Counted from the stretch's first letter, positions 55,674 to 64,000 are shown. The stretch: 64,000 bases of DNA from Deltaproteobacteria bacterium (GCA_016200545.1 JACQEO010000047.1:1-64000), one strand, 5' to 3'. Translations and numbers: made by a program. Notes: generated by a model not told the origin, from the letters alone.

Positions 55674-55704
55674 CCGGCAAAAGTTGCCGTCAGGCTTTTG
55701 ACGG
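55674..55704 (+). promoter_or_regulatory. Two overlapping predicted enhancer dyads before flgB (site 3)
   Basis: CGTCA-GGCTTT-TGACG (55688-55703) is followed by GT, as at the other two sites. A variant dyad CGGCA-N6-TGCCG (55674-55689) overlaps it with centres 14 bases apart. The main site is 104 bases before the GG of the flgB sigma-54 box. Confidence 0.65.
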
Positions 55705-55712
55705 TAGGCAGC

Positions 55713-55763
55713 AAACGCCCGTGGACCACCGAACCGTCGAGCAAATGGCGGCGGGCGTTTTTT
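55713..55763 (+). terminator. Probable intrinsic terminator of the flgSR transcript
   Basis: AAACGCCCG (55713-55721) and CGGGCGTTT (55752-55760) pair across a 30-base loop, followed by a run of six T in all (55758-55763). It stands between the enhancer dyads and the sigma-54 box of flgB. Confidence 0.55.
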
Positions 55764-55797
55764 CCCCTCGCGGTCGAGCGTTACGTGCGGGGTTCCG

Positions 55798-55813
55798 TGG
55801 AATGCAACTTGCT
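55798..55813 (+). promoter_or_regulatory. Sigma-54 promoter of the flgB basal-body operon
   Basis: TGGAATGCAACTTGCT has the invariant GG and GC with exact spacing, TTGCT in full, and five of seven positions of the -24 element. Transcription should start near 55825, about 20 bases before the flgB ATG. Confidence 0.7.
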
Positions 55814-55843
55814 CGCACTCGCCCGAACCGAAAGGACCCGCCC

Positions 55844-56206
55844 ATGCGAATATTCGGACCGGTCATCCAAGGCCTCGGACAGGCGCTCGATCTTTACCAG
55901 ACGCGCCACCGAGTGCTCGCCGAGAACATCGCGAACGCCGAGACGCCGGGATATCGCGCCCGCGATCTCGACTTCGGGTCGGCGCTGCAGCGCGCCTTCG
56001 ACGGCGGCGTCGAGAGCGGTGCGGCGGACGACGCGCAGCCGGTGGTCGACACCCATGCCGCGGTGAAGGTGGACGGCAACTCCGTCGACATCGACACCGA
56101 GATGGCGCGGCTCTCGCAGAACGCGCTCAAGATCGTCGCGCTCTCGCAGATCATCGCCAAGAAGTACGCCGGGCTGCGCGCCGTGATCACGGACGGTCGG
56201 TCGTAA
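55844..56206 (+). CDS. flgB: Flagellar proximal rod protein FlgB
   Basis: 120 residues. RHRVLAENIANAETPGYRARDLDF is the rod-protein N-terminal signature, and the C-terminal helix MARLSQNALKIVALSQIIAKKY completes the coiled coil. It begins the rod between MS ring and distal rod. The ATG at 55844 has AAAGGA upstream and starts about 20 bases after the predicted sigma-54 transcription start. It shares TAATG with flgC. Confidence 0.93.
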   Translation: MRIFGPVIQGLGQALDLYQTRHRVLAENIANAETPGYRARDLDFGSALQRAFDGGVESGAADDAQPVVDTHAAVKVDGNSVDIDTEMARLSQNALKIVALSQIIAKKYAGLRAVITDGRS

Positions 56207-56643
56207 TGGACACCACGACCGCCTTTGCGATCAGCGCCAGCGGCCTGCGCGCCCAACGCCTGCGCATGGACGTCATCGCGGCGAACCTCGCCAACGCCCA
56301 GAGCACGCGCACGCCAGGCGGCGGTCCCTATCGCCGCCGCGACGTCGTCCTCGAGGCGTCGCCGCAGAGCGAGAGCTTCGACGACATGCTCGCCCCGGGG
56401 GGCGCGCCGAGCGCCGCGGTCCGGGTGGCGCGCGTCGTCGAGGACCGACGCCCGCCGCAGCTCGTCTTCGATCCCGGGCATCCCGACGCTGACCCGAACG
56501 GCTACGTCGCGATGCCGAACGTCAACGTCGTCACCGAGATGGTCGACATGATGGCGGCGACGCGCGCCTACGAGGCGAACGTCACGGCGCTGAACGCCAC
56601 CAAGCGCGTGCTCGAGGCGGCGCTCGAGATCGGACGGGCGTAG
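56206..56643 (+). CDS. flgC: Flagellar proximal rod protein FlgC
   Basis: 145 residues. FAISASGLRAQRLRMDVIAANLANAQSTRT is the N-terminal rod motif; the insert GPYRRRDVVLEA is usual for FlgC. DPNGYVAMPNVNVVTEMVDMMAATRAYEANV is the diagnostic C-terminal block. It forms the rod with FlgB. The start overlaps the flgB stop by one base, and fliE follows after 3 bases. Confidence 0.95.
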   Translation: MDTTTAFAISASGLRAQRLRMDVIAANLANAQSTRTPGGGPYRRRDVVLEASPQSESFDDMLAPGGAPSAAVRVARVVEDRRPPQLVFDPGHPDADPNGYVAMPNVNVVTEMVDMMAATRAYEANVTALNATKRVLEAALEIGRA

Positions 56644-56646
56644 GTC

Positions 56647-56952
56647 ATGGACGTCAAGGACATCGTACAGCTTCCGCAGCTCGCCTTCCTGCGCGCGCGC
56701 GAGGTGCCCGCAGCCGCGGGCGGCGGCGAGGCGCATCCGTTCGCCGACGTCCTGAAGAGCTCGCTCGACGAGGTGAACACGCTGCAGCAGAAGGCCGATG
56801 CGGCAATCACCGCGCTTGCGACCGGTGACAAGATGAGCCTCCACGACACCATGATCGCCATGGAGCAGGCCGACGTCTCGTTTCGCCTGATGATGCAGGT
56901 GCGGAACAAGATCGTCGACGCCTACCAAGAGATCATGCGGATCCAGGTCTGA
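56647..56952 (+). CDS. fliE: MS ring-rod junction protein FliE
   Basis: 101 residues. FADVLKSSLDEVNTLQQKADAAITALATGD and the end AMEQADVSFRLMMQVRNKIVDAYQEIMRIQV are standard FliE. It joins the MS ring to the rod and opens the export channel. The order flgB-flgC-fliE-fliF is the common one. Confidence 0.94.
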   Translation: MDVKDIVQLPQLAFLRAREVPAAAGGGEAHPFADVLKSSLDEVNTLQQKADAAITALATGDKMSLHDTMIAMEQADVSFRLMMQVRNKIVDAYQEIMRIQV

Positions 56953-56962
56953 CGGCTGATCC

Positions 56963-58510
56963 ATGAACCGGCTGCAAGCGCTCGCCCTGCAGATTCGCGA
57001 CTTCTTCCTGGCGCTGCCGCCGGCGCGCCGGCTGACGTTCCTCGCCCTCACGGTGGCGGTCGTCTGCGGCACCGGCCTGCTCGCCGTCTGGGTCGAGCGC
57101 CCGCAGTATCGCGTCCTCTTCTCGAACCTGAGCGGCACGGACGGTGGCGCCGTGGTGGAGTACCTGAAGAGCGAGAAGATCCCGTATCGCATGGGCGAGG
57201 GCGGTGCGACGATCGAGGTCGACGCGGCGCGTGTCTACGAGACCCGTATGGCCCTCGCCGGACGCGGCATCCCGCAAGGCGGCGGCGTCGGCTTCGAGAT
57301 CTTCGACAAGCAGACGCTCGGCATGACCGACTTCGTCCAACGCCTGAACTACCAGCGGGCGCTGCAGGGCGAGCTGGCGCGGACGATCGGCGAGCTCGCT
57401 GCGGTCGAGGCGGCGCGCGTCCACCTGGCGCTGCCGGAGCGGTCGCTGTTCGTCGCCGAGGAGCGTCGCCCCTCGGCCTCGGTGGTGGTGAAGCTCAGAC
57501 CGGGGCGGGTGCTCAACGAGGACCAGATCGCGGGCATCGTCCACCTGGTCGCCGCCAGCGTCGAGGGGCTGAAGCCGGCGGAGGTGACGGTCGTCGACAT
57601 CAACGGTCAGGTGCTGACGCACGAGCTCGAGGAGAATGCCGCGGGCCGGCCGGCAGGGCAGAGCCTGCTCGCCTTCCAGCGTGAGCTCGAGCAGGGCTAC
57701 ACCGAGCGCATCGAAAGCATGCTGAGCCGCGTTCTCGGATCCGGTCATGCGCTGGCGCGCGTCACCGCCACCCTCGACCTGGCGCAGGTGGAGAAGACCG
57801 AAGAGAGCTACGATCCCGACCGCATCGCGGTGCGGACGGAGAAGCGCTCGCGTGAGAAGAACGTGCAGAGCGCCGCCAGTGGAGCGGTGGGAGTGAACGC
57901 GACGCTGACCAACGAGCCCGCGCCGGCGCCCGCCGACGAGGGGCCACGCTCGGAGCGCGAGGACGCCGCCTTGAACTACGAGATCAGCAAGGTGACGAGC
58001 CGGCGCATCGAGCAATCGGGCGGCATCCGCAAACTCTCGGTCGCCGTCATGATCGACGGGACCTATCAGGGCGAGGGTGAGGCGCGAACCTTCACGCCGC
58101 GACCGTCCGAGGAGATCGACCGCTACAAGGAGCTCATCAAGCGCGCCGTCGGCTTCAACGAGGAGCGCGGCGACCAGATCGAGGTCGCGAGCACGCCGTT
58201 CCAGACGCCGCCCTTGCCCGAGGCTCCGGAGGCGCCGACCGTGCTCTCGCGCCTCGGCGCCTGGTCCGACGTGCTGTGGCGTGCTGGCGGCCTGCTCGCG
58301 ATCGTCGTGATCGCGCTCCTCGTCGTCCGTCCGTTCCTGTTGGCGATGGCGAGCCGGGCGCCGCTGGTGGTGCCGGGCACCACTCTGGCGGCGCAGCGCG
58401 CGCTCTCGCAGGGCGGCGGCTCGGAGTCGACGAGCTTTCTCGAGATCGCGCGCCGCAACCCCGAGCAGACCGCACAGGTGATCCGGCAATGGGTAGCGGG
58501 AGCCGAGTAG
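56963..58510 (+). CDS. fliF: Flagellar MS-ring protein FliF
   Basis: 515 residues. The first membrane helix lies at about 25-46 (FLALTVAVVCGTGLLAVWV). Ring-building domains follow, with YRVLFSNLSGTDGGAVVEYL and RGIPQGGGVGFEIFDKQTLGMTDF. A second helix near 442-465 precedes the cytoplasmic tail. The C-terminal RRNPEQTAQVIRQWVAGAE is the FliG-binding segment. It is the base on which export gate and rotor are built. It overlaps fliG by 22 bases. Confidence 0.95.
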   Translation: MNRLQALALQIRDFFLALPPARRLTFLALTVAVVCGTGLLAVWVERPQYRVLFSNLSGTDGGAVVEYLKSEKIPYRMGEGGATIEVDAARVYETRMALAGRGIPQGGGVGFEIFDKQTLGMTDFVQRLNYQRALQGELARTIGELAAVEAARVHLALPERSLFVAEERRPSASVVVKLRPGRVLNEDQIAGIVHLVAASVEGLKPAEVTVVDINGQVLTHELEENAAGRPAGQSLLAFQRELEQGYTERIESMLSRVLGSGHALARVTATLDLAQVEKTEESYDPDRIAVRTEKRSREKNVQSAASGAVGVNATLTNEPAPAPADEGPRSEREDAALNYEISKVTSRRIEQSGGIRKLSVAVMIDGTYQGEGEARTFTPRPSEEIDRYKELIKRAVGFNEERGDQIEVASTPFQTPPLPEAPEAPTVLSRLGAWSDVLWRAGGLLAIVVIALLVVRPFLLAMASRAPLVVPGTTLAAQRALSQGGGSESTSFLEIARRNPEQTAQVIRQWVAGAE

Positions 58511-59526
58511 GGCAGGCGGCGCTTGCCGGCGTCGACAAGGCGGCGGTGCTGTTGCTGTCGCTCGGCCCGGAGGCGGCGACGTCGGTCATGCGTCACCTCG
58601 GCGAGTCCGAGGTGCGACAGGTCTCGCAAGCGCTCGCGCGTGTGCGCAGCGTCGAGCCCGAGCAGCTCGAGCGCGTGCACGAGGAGTTCGGCCAGCGTTT
58701 GCGTGCAAGTGGACTCGTGGTCGACGGCCGCGAGTTCGCGCGCGCGGTGGTGACCAGGGCGCTCGGCGACGGCGGCACGCCGGCACGCAGCGCCATCCTC
58801 GCCGAGATCGAGACCCAGGCGGGCGGCGGCGCCGGCCTCGGCGACGCGCTCGCCGGCGTCCCCGCGGCGGGGCTCGCGCGTCTGCTTGCCGGCGAGCATC
58901 CGCAGATCGCCGCGCTCGTGCTCGCGAACCTCGCGGCGGCCCAGGCCGGTGAGGTGCTGGCGAGCCTGCCCGAGACGCTGCAGAGCGACCTGGTCGAGCG
59001 CCTCGCCCGGCTCGAGAGCGTGCCCGCGGGCCTCGTCGCCGAGGTCGGCAGCGCGCTGCGCGAGCAGGCGCACGCGCTGCTACGCCCGGCCGGCACCGCC
59101 TGCGGCGGTCCGCGGGTGGTGGCGGAGCTGATGAACTGCGCCGACAAGACGATCGAGGCACGTGTCTTCGAGGAGATCGAAGCCCGCGACCCCGAGCTCG
59201 CCAGCACGATCCGCAACCTCATGTTCACGTTCGAGGACTGCATCAAGCTCGACAACCGCGGTCTGCAGATGCTGCTCAAGGAGGTGGCGCGCGAGGACCT
59301 GCTGCTCGCCCTCAAGACGGTGAGCCCAGACCTTTCGGCGAAGATCTTCGCCAACGTGTCGAGCCGTGCCGCCGAGATCCTGCGCGAAGACATGGCGTCG
59401 TCGGGGCCGGTGAAGCTGAAGGACGTCGAGGCGGCGCAGCTGAAGATCATCGCCGTCCTGCGTGAGCTCGAGGCCGAGGGCAAGATCGTGGTCGCCGGCA
59501 GTGGGAAGGACGATGTCCTCGTATGA
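58489..59526 (+). CDS. fliG: Flagellar motor switch protein FliG
   Basis: 345 residues. The N-terminal domain (KAAVLLLSLGPEAATSVMRHL) binds FliF and the middle domain has GEHPQIAALVLANL (EHPQ motif). The C-terminal torque domain RGLQMLLKEVAREDLLLALKTVSPDLSAKIFANVS keeps the charged residues that meet the stator. It is the rotor's torque ring component. The ATG at 58489 lies inside the fliF tail. It overlaps fliH by 14 bases. Confidence 0.95.
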   Translation: MGSGSRVGQAALAGVDKAAVLLLSLGPEAATSVMRHLGESEVRQVSQALARVRSVEPEQLERVHEEFGQRLRASGLVVDGREFARAVVTRALGDGGTPARSAILAEIETQAGGGAGLGDALAGVPAAGLARLLAGEHPQIAALVLANLAAAQAGEVLASLPETLQSDLVERLARLESVPAGLVAEVGSALREQAHALLRPAGTACGGPRVVAELMNCADKTIEARVFEEIEARDPELASTIRNLMFTFEDCIKLDNRGLQMLLKEVAREDLLLALKTVSPDLSAKIFANVSSRAAEILREDMASSGPVKLKDVEAAQLKIIAVLRELEAEGKIVVAGSGKDDVLV

Positions 59527-60193
59527 GTCGTCGCGCCGCCCGCTGGGCGGCGTCGACTTCGCGCCGCTCGCCGGCCCGCGCGTGAGCGGGACCGTACGCG
59601 CGGCAAGCGTCTTTCCGGATTTCGACGCCCGTCGTGCGGCGGAGTCGCCGCCCGCGACCGGCGCGTCGAGCGCCGCCGCCGCGGCCCAGGGCGTGCTCGA
59701 GCAGGCGCGCCAGGAGGGCCACGCGGTCGGATTCGCCGCTGGAAAGGTGGCCGCGGAGGCGGAGCTGGCGAACGCGGCGACGGCCTTCGCCGGCGCCGTC
59801 GAGGAGGTGGCGCGCTTTCGCGCCGCACTCCTCGATCGCTACGAGCGGGAGCTCCTCGAGCTCGCACTCGGCGTGGCGCGCAAGGTCGTACAGCGCGAGC
59901 TCGCCGACCACCCCGAGCACTGGCTCGGCATGATCCGCGAGGCGGTCCTCGCTACGCTCGATCGCGAGACCATCCGCATCCGTGTCGGCACCGTCCTGCA
60001 TCGCTACCTCCTCGACCACCTGCCGCGGCTGCGCAGCTTGCTCGAGGACGTGAAGGAGCTCGATCTCGTCGAAGACGTCGCGCTCGACGAGACCGGCTGC
60101 GTCATCGAGAGCCGCTACGGCGACCTCGATCTCGGCGTCGACGACCAAATGAGCGCGATCCGCGCCGCACTCACCGGCGCCCACGGCGCATGA
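59513..60193 (+). CDS. fliH: Flagellar export stator protein FliH
   Basis: 226 residues. A variable N-terminus gives way to an Ala/Glu-rich helix with small-residue spacing (AAAAQGVLEQARQEGHAVGFAAGK). The conserved ELLELALGVARKVVQRELADHP and DETGCVIESRYGDLDLGVDDQ segments of FliH/YscL follow. It binds and restrains the ATPase FliI encoded next. The ATG at 59513 overlaps fliG; fliI starts at the stop (ATGA). Confidence 0.9.
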   Translation: MSSYESSRRPLGGVDFAPLAGPRVSGTVRAASVFPDFDARRAAESPPATGASSAAAAAQGVLEQARQEGHAVGFAAGKVAAEAELANAATAFAGAVEEVARFRAALLDRYERELLELALGVARKVVQRELADHPEHWLGMIREAVLATLDRETIRIRVGTVLHRYLLDHLPRLRSLLEDVKELDLVEDVALDETGCVIESRYGDLDLGVDDQMSAIRAALTGAHGA

Positions 60194-61506
60194 CGGAGCT
60201 CGACTTTCGTACCGCCGCCCGCCAACTGCGGCGCGTGAACCCCGTCCGCCTGAGCGGCCGGGTGACGAACGTGCTCGGCCTCGTCATCGAGGGCAACGGC
60301 CCGGGGCTGCCGATCGGCGGCGTGTGCTCGATCGAGCGCCGTGACGGCGCCGCCGTGGCGGCGGAGGTGGTGGGTTTCCGCGAGCGCCGCATTCTTCTGA
60401 TGCCGCTCGGCGACGTCAGCGGACTCGAGCCCGGGAACCGCATCGTCGTCGTCCGCGAGCGCCCGGTGTTCGGCGCCGGCCCGGGGCTTCTCGGCCGCAT
60501 CCTCGACGGCCTCGGCGCGCCCCTCGACGGTGGGCGGCCGATCGAAGGCGAGCGTGACATTTCACTCTACGGCGCGCCGCTGAACCCGCTGACGCGCGCC
60601 CCCATTCGTACGCCACTCGACCTCGGCATCCGCGCCATGAACGCGCTGCTCACTTGTGGCACCGGGCAGCGCCTCGGCATCTTCTCCGGCTCGGGCGTCG
60701 GCAAGAGCTCGCTCTTGGGGATGATCGCGCGCGCCACGCGCGCCGAGGTGAACGTGATCGCGCTCATCGGCGAGCGCGGCCGTGAGGTGCGCGAGTTCAT
60801 CGAGCGCGACCTCGGCCCCGAAGGCCTGGCGCGGTCGGTGGTCGTGGTGGCGACGTCGGACCAGCCGCCCCTGGTACGCATCCGCGGCGCCTTTCTCGCG
60901 ACCGCGATCGCCGAGTACTTCCGCGACTCCGGCCGGCACGTGATGTTGATGATGGACTCGCTGACGCGTCTCGCGATGGCGCAGCGTGAGGTCGGTCTCT
61001 CGGTCGGCGAGCCGCCCTCGGCGCGTGGCTACACGCCCTCGGTGTTCGCGATGCTGCCGCGGCTCGTGGAGCGCGCCGGCGCCACCGAGCACGGCAGTGT
61101 GACCGGTCTCTACACCGTCCTCGTCGAGGGCGACGACATGAACGAGCCGGTGGCGGATACGGCACGGAGCCTCCTCGACGGCCACGTCGTCCTCTCGCGG
61201 GCGCTCGCGCATCAGGGGCACTATCCCGCGATCGACGTCCTGCGCAGCATCTCGCGGCTCATGGGCGACCTGGCGACCCCGGCGCAGACGGCGCTCGCGC
61301 ACCGCGTCCGCGGCTGGCTCGCGACCCACCGTGACGCCGAGGATCTGATCAGCATCGGGGCGTATCGCGCCGGCACGAGCGCGCGCATCGACGAGGCGAT
61401 CGCGAAAATCGACGCCATCAACGCGTTCTTGCGCCAGCCGCTCGGTGAGCGTGTCTCACTCGCCGACAGCGTCGCGGCGCTCACCGCGGTCGCCGGAGGC
61501 GCCTGA
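60190..61506 (+). CDS. fliI: Flagellar export ATPase FliI
   Basis: 438 residues of an F1-beta-like ATPase. Walker A is GSGVGKSS near 167-174, VMLMMDSLTRLAMAQREVGLSVGEPPSARGY is the catalytic core and ends in the family signature, and DILRSISRLM lies further on. It powers unfolding and delivery of export substrates. It overlaps fliH by four bases and fliJ by one, as expected for the FliHIJ complex. Confidence 0.96.
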   Translation: MTELDFRTAARQLRRVNPVRLSGRVTNVLGLVIEGNGPGLPIGGVCSIERRDGAAVAAEVVGFRERRILLMPLGDVSGLEPGNRIVVVRERPVFGAGPGLLGRILDGLGAPLDGGRPIEGERDISLYGAPLNPLTRAPIRTPLDLGIRAMNALLTCGTGQRLGIFSGSGVGKSSLLGMIARATRAEVNVIALIGERGREVREFIERDLGPEGLARSVVVVATSDQPPLVRIRGAFLATAIAEYFRDSGRHVMLMMDSLTRLAMAQREVGLSVGEPPSARGYTPSVFAMLPRLVERAGATEHGSVTGLYTVLVEGDDMNEPVADTARSLLDGHVVLSRALAHQGHYPAIDVLRSISRLMGDLATPAQTALAHRVRGWLATHRDAEDLISIGAYRAGTSARIDEAIAKIDAINAFLRQPLGERVSLADSVAALTAVAGGA

Positions 61507-61964
61507 TGGCGACGTCCCCGCGCCTCGCGCGCATGCTGCGGCTGCGCACCCAGCTCCGCACGCTTCGTCAGCACGAGGTCGACACCCTCGCCGCGACGGC
61601 GGCGGCGCTCGCCGTACGCCGGCGCGCGCTCGACGAGGAGCGCGAGCGGTGCGCCGCCGAGGAAGCGCACGCGGCGGCCAGCGGCCTGCTCGCGCCGGAG
61701 ACCTTCCATCTCGGTCGCCGCTACGATGCCGCGCTCGCTACGGAAGAGCGGCGCTGCGGCGCCGAGGCAAAAAAGGTCGGGGAGGCACTCGCGGCCAAAC
61801 GCGCCGAGCTGCAGGAGGAGCGGCGGGAGGAACGGAAATTCGAGCGGCTGGCGGAGACGCAGCGCCGACGTGCGGCCGAGGTCGAGTCGCACGCGACCGA
61901 GGTACTGCTGGACGAGCTCGCAATCGTAGGACACGGCCGCGTACGGCCGAGGAGCGATGCATGA
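61506..61964 (+). CDS. fliJ: FliJ-like export chaperone
   Basis: 152 residues, one long Arg/Glu/Ala-rich coiled coil (RMLRLRTQLRTLRQHEVDTLAATAAAL and EERREERKFERLAETQRRR), which is the shape of FliJ. Sequence conservation in this family is low, so position between fliI and the MotE-like gene carries much weight. It acts as the central stalk of the FliI hexamer. ATG overlaps the fliI stop. Confidence 0.8.
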   Translation: MATSPRLARMLRLRTQLRTLRQHEVDTLAATAAALAVRRRALDEERERCAAEEAHAAASGLLAPETFHLGRRYDAALATEERRCGAEAKKVGEALAAKRAELQEERREERKFERLAETQRRRAAEVESHATEVLLDELAIVGHGRVRPRSDA

Positions 61965-62647
61965 CGAACGATGAATCGACGGCGCGCAGCCGGCGGCGCC
62001 ACTACGGACGCGTCTTGTACATCGGCCTCGCCGTGACGTTGGTCGGCAAGCTGGCGCTCGTCGCCGTACGGTACGCGGGCGGGATCCCGCCCGCCTCGGC
62101 GATCGCCGCCGAGACCCGCGGCACGCGCGGTGCCGGTACGGCGACGAAACCGGCCAGCGAGACGATCGGGCGCGGCTCCGCGAGCACCGCCGGCGCGCCG
62201 CGCCAGCTCGCGAGTGTCGACCGGCCGGCCGTGGAAGCCGGCGGCAAGCGGCCGGAGGCGCGCGCGCTCGTCGACGCGATCGCCCGCCGGCAAGCGGAGC
62301 TCGACGACCGTGAGCGCGGGCTCGCGGCGCGCGAAGAGCGCCTGCGGGTGTTCGAGCAGGACGTCGTCGCCAAGGTCGCGAGCCTCGAGGAGATCGAGAA
62401 GCGCCTCCAAGGACGCGCCAAGGCGGCGAGCGCCGCCGTCGACGCGGCCTCCGAGTCGCTCGCGAAGGTGTATGGGGCGATGAAGCCCGCCGACGCCGCA
62501 CCGATCCTCGAGCGCCTCGACGAGGCGACCGTGCTCAGCATCTTCGGACGCATGAAGGAGAAGCAGATCGGCGAGATCCTCCCGCTGATGACGAAGGACA
62601 AGGCGATCGCGCTGACGCACGCCCTCGCGACCAGCGCGCCGCGCTGA
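61961..62647 (+). CDS. motE: MotE-like flagellar protein
   Basis: 228 residues. One membrane helix (about 20-36) is followed by a low-complexity linker and a coiled coil at 105-165. The C-terminal domain MKPADAAPILERLDEATVLSIFGRMKEKQIGEILPLM resembles the MgtE N-terminal-like fold of MotE. MotE is a periplasmic chaperone of the stator part MotC in some bacteria. No motor gene is visible to support that role here. ATGA overlap with fliJ; last gene of the flgB operon in view. Confidence 0.75.
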   Translation: MTNDESTARSRRRHYGRVLYIGLAVTLVGKLALVAVRYAGGIPPASAIAAETRGTRGAGTATKPASETIGRGSASTAGAPRQLASVDRPAVEAGGKRPEARALVDAIARRQAELDDRERGLAAREERLRVFEQDVVAKVASLEEIEKRLQGRAKAASAAVDAASESLAKVYGAMKPADAAPILERLDEATVLSIFGRMKEKQIGEILPLMTKDKAIALTHALATSAPR

Positions 62648-62713
62648 GCGGTCCGACACGCGCCGGCGGCGCGCCCGCTTTTCGTTCGCAGGCCGAGTAG
62701 GTAGAAGCCTGCG

Positions 62714-63427
62714 ATGCCGAACGCAGCGTTCGACGGCTCGGAGCGCTCGCGCGTGCGCGCCGTCATCTTCGACATGGACGGCGTCCTGATCGACTCCGAG
62801 CCGCTGTGGCAGGAGGCCGAGATCGAGGTCTTCGCCTCCGTCGGCGTCGCACTCGATCGGCGACTCTGCCTGCAGACGACCGGCCTCCGCTCCGACGATC
62901 TCGTCGCGTACTGGTACGCGCGCCGCCCGTGGACCACGCCGGCGCCCGCCGACGTCGAGGGCGAGCTGCTGCGGGTGGTGAGCGACCTCATCCGCCGGCG
63001 CGCGGAGCGCAAGGCGGGACTCACCGACGTGCTGCGCCTACTGACGACGCGCGACGTCCGCGTAGCCCTGGCGTCGTCGTCGCCGTACGCGATCATCACT
63101 GCGGTCCTCGAGCGTCTCGCGCTCACCGAGACCTTCGCGTGCGTCCACTCCGCCGAGGAGGAACCGTACGGAAAGCCGCATCCCGGGGTCTATCTGACGA
63201 CGGCACAGAAGCTCGGCGTCGCTCCCGAGGCGTGCTGTGCCGTCGAAGACTCGCTGAACGGCGTCCTGGCGGCGAAGGCCGCGAAGATGGCGTGCGTCGC
63301 CGTTCCCGGTTCCGGGATGGCCGCCGATCCGCGCTTCGTCATCGCCGATCGCGTCGTCCGCTCGCTCACGGAGCTCGACGGCGCTGCCTGGAACTCCCTC
63401 GGTACCGCGGAGGCGACCGCGCCGTGA
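62714..63427 (+). CDS. HAD-superfamily phosphatase (HxpB/YniC-like)
   Basis: 237 residues. The nucleophile motif is [12 protein letters not shown] (Asp20, Asp22), motif II is ALASSS, motif III includes Lys in [10 protein letters not shown], and [16 protein letters not shown] gives motif IV. The cap inserts after [10 protein letters not shown] as in hexitol and 2-deoxyglucose-6-phosphatases. It dephosphorylates a sugar phosphate or related compound. It stands 66 bases after the flagellar operon and is probably an unrelated transcript. Confidence 0.85.
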   Translation: MPNAAFDGSERSRVRAVIFDMDGVLIDSEPLWQEAEIEVFASVGVALDRRLCLQTTGLRSDDLVAYWYARRPWTTPAPADVEGELLRVVSDLIRRRAERKAGLTDVLRLLTTRDVRVALASSSPYAIITAVLERLALTETFACVHSAEEEPYGKPHPGVYLTTAQKLGVAPEACCAVEDSLNGVLAAKAAKMACVAVPGSGMAADPRFVIADRVVRSLTELDGAAWNSLGTAEATAP

Positions 63428-63488
63428 GCGTGCGGTGCCCGTGTGGGTCGCGCGCGGCGGACGTTTTCTTCTCGGCCGAGCGCGCGCG

Positions 63489-64000
63489 ATGATCGAGCTC
63501 GACCTCGAGGTGCCGCTCGCCGGCTTCGCGTTGCGCGTCGCGGCGTCCCTCGCGGGCACGTGCACCGCGCTCATGGGGCCGTCGGGTGCGGGCAAGACGT
63601 CACTCCTCGAGACGATCGCAGGCCTACGGCCGCGCGCGCGCGGGCGGATCGTCGTCGATGACGAGGTCCTCCTCGACAGCCGGCGCGGCGTGCAGCTGTC
63701 CCCCGAGCGGCGCAGGATCGGCTACGTGCCACAGGACGCGGCGCTCTTTCCGCATCTCACCGTCGCTGCCAACATCGTCTTCGGCGCCCGCGCCGGGAGC
63801 GCGGCCCCGGCGCGCGCAGTCGCGGCGCTCGAGCTCGGCGCGCTCGCCGGGCGCCATCCGGCATCGCTCTCCGGCGGCGAGCGCCAGCGTGTCGCCCTGG
63901 CGCGCGCGCTCGCGATCGAGCCGCGAATCCTCCTCCTCGACGAGCCGCTCGCCGCGCTCGACGTCGAGCTTCGCGAGCGCGTACTGCCCTACCTCCTGCG
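63489..64000 (+). CDS. modC: ModC-like ABC transporter ATP-binding protein, 3' end beyond the window
   Basis: The first 170 residues are present. Walker A is GPSGAGKTS at 30-38, the Q-loop [15 protein letters not shown], the signature [14 protein letters not shown] and Walker [13 protein letters not shown]. The short N-terminal half and [11 protein letters not shown] fit molybdate-type ModC, but sulfate or other importers share these motifs, and the distinguishing TOBE domain would be off the edge. No ModA or ModB gene precedes it. The ATG at 63489 is chosen. Confidence 0.75.
   Translation, partial: MIELDLEVPLAGFALRVAASLAGTCTALMGPSGAGKTSLLETIAGLRPRARGRIVVDDEVLLDSRRGVQLSPERRRIGYVPQDAALFPHLTVAANIVFGARAGSAAPARAVAALELGALAGRHPASLSGGERQRVALARALAIEPRILLLDEPLAALDVELRERVLPYLL

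Noticed and set aside
55669..55688. TGGCACC...TTGCC upstream of flgB as a sigma-54 box
   Set aside because: The GG to GC interval is 15 bases instead of 10; the segment is better read as an enhancer dyad, and a correctly spaced box lies at 55798.
55721..55843. N-terminal extension of FlgB by 41 residues
   Set aside because: It would span the terminator and sigma-54 box; the conserved rod motif and AAAGGA site support the ATG at 55844.

Overview
The window is very GC-rich, densely coded bacterial DNA with many ATGA/GTGA start-stop overlaps. It most resembles an uncultured deltaproteobacterial-grade lineage (Binatota, Myxococcota or Desulfobacterota-like). The signs are secreted Cys-rich '[13 protein letters not shown]' repeats on Thr/Pro-rich linkers, a flagellar cluster run by an NtrC-type two-component pair with sigma-54, and a lutABC-type lactate locus. 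No rRNA, tRNA, CRISPR array or intact insertion sequence was seen. The taxonomic placement is inference.

Layout. 1-3040: PIN toxin remains, a vapBC pair, and two decayed copies of one zinc-ribbon/SnoaL-type protein family. 3161-4738: a divergent acyltransferase and enoyl-CoA hydratase. 4852-15986: a tightly coupled seven-gene operon with a GH-GT2 fusion, an ABC exporter, three tandem paralogous glycosyltransferases, an inactive transglutaminase-7TM protein and an ATP-grasp ligase. 15943-23217: Nudix hydrolase, a large secreted PHP-type protein, a HEAT-repeat exported protein and a HupE/UreJ-like membrane protein. 23267-27600: rnhB, a dihydrolipoamide acyltransferase (E2) with a leaderless-looking promoter, lipB-lipA and a GST. 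27782-31778 (minus): tldD-pmbA-AI-2E-type permease. 31872-38171: a small conserved protein, lutA/lutC/lutB behind a SirB1-like gene (minus), a DHH phosphoesterase and queG. 38180-41938: a giant secreted Cys-rich protein. 42233-62647: flagellar genes. 62714-64000: a HAD phosphatase and a truncated ModC-like ATPase.

Flagellar region. Flagellin (with a sigma-28-like promoter), flaG, fliD, fliS and a FliT-like gene come first. Then follow a TPR/glycosyltransferase operon, an AMIN-TPR exported protein, an FlgS/FlgR-like kinase and sigma-54 activator, and flgB-flgC-fliE-fliF-fliG-fliH-fliI-fliJ-motE.

The strongest new signal is regulatory. Three sigma-54 boxes (45944, 50918, 55798) each have a dyad CGTCA-N6-TGACGGT about 90-104 bases upstream. 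This is a predicted enhancer site for the FlgR-like activator encoded at 54266. It would place flagellin glycosylation, the AMIN-TPR protein with the kinase and regulator, and the basal-body operon in one regulon. The second main candidate system is the 11-kb glycoconjugate/amidoligase operon at 4852-15986.
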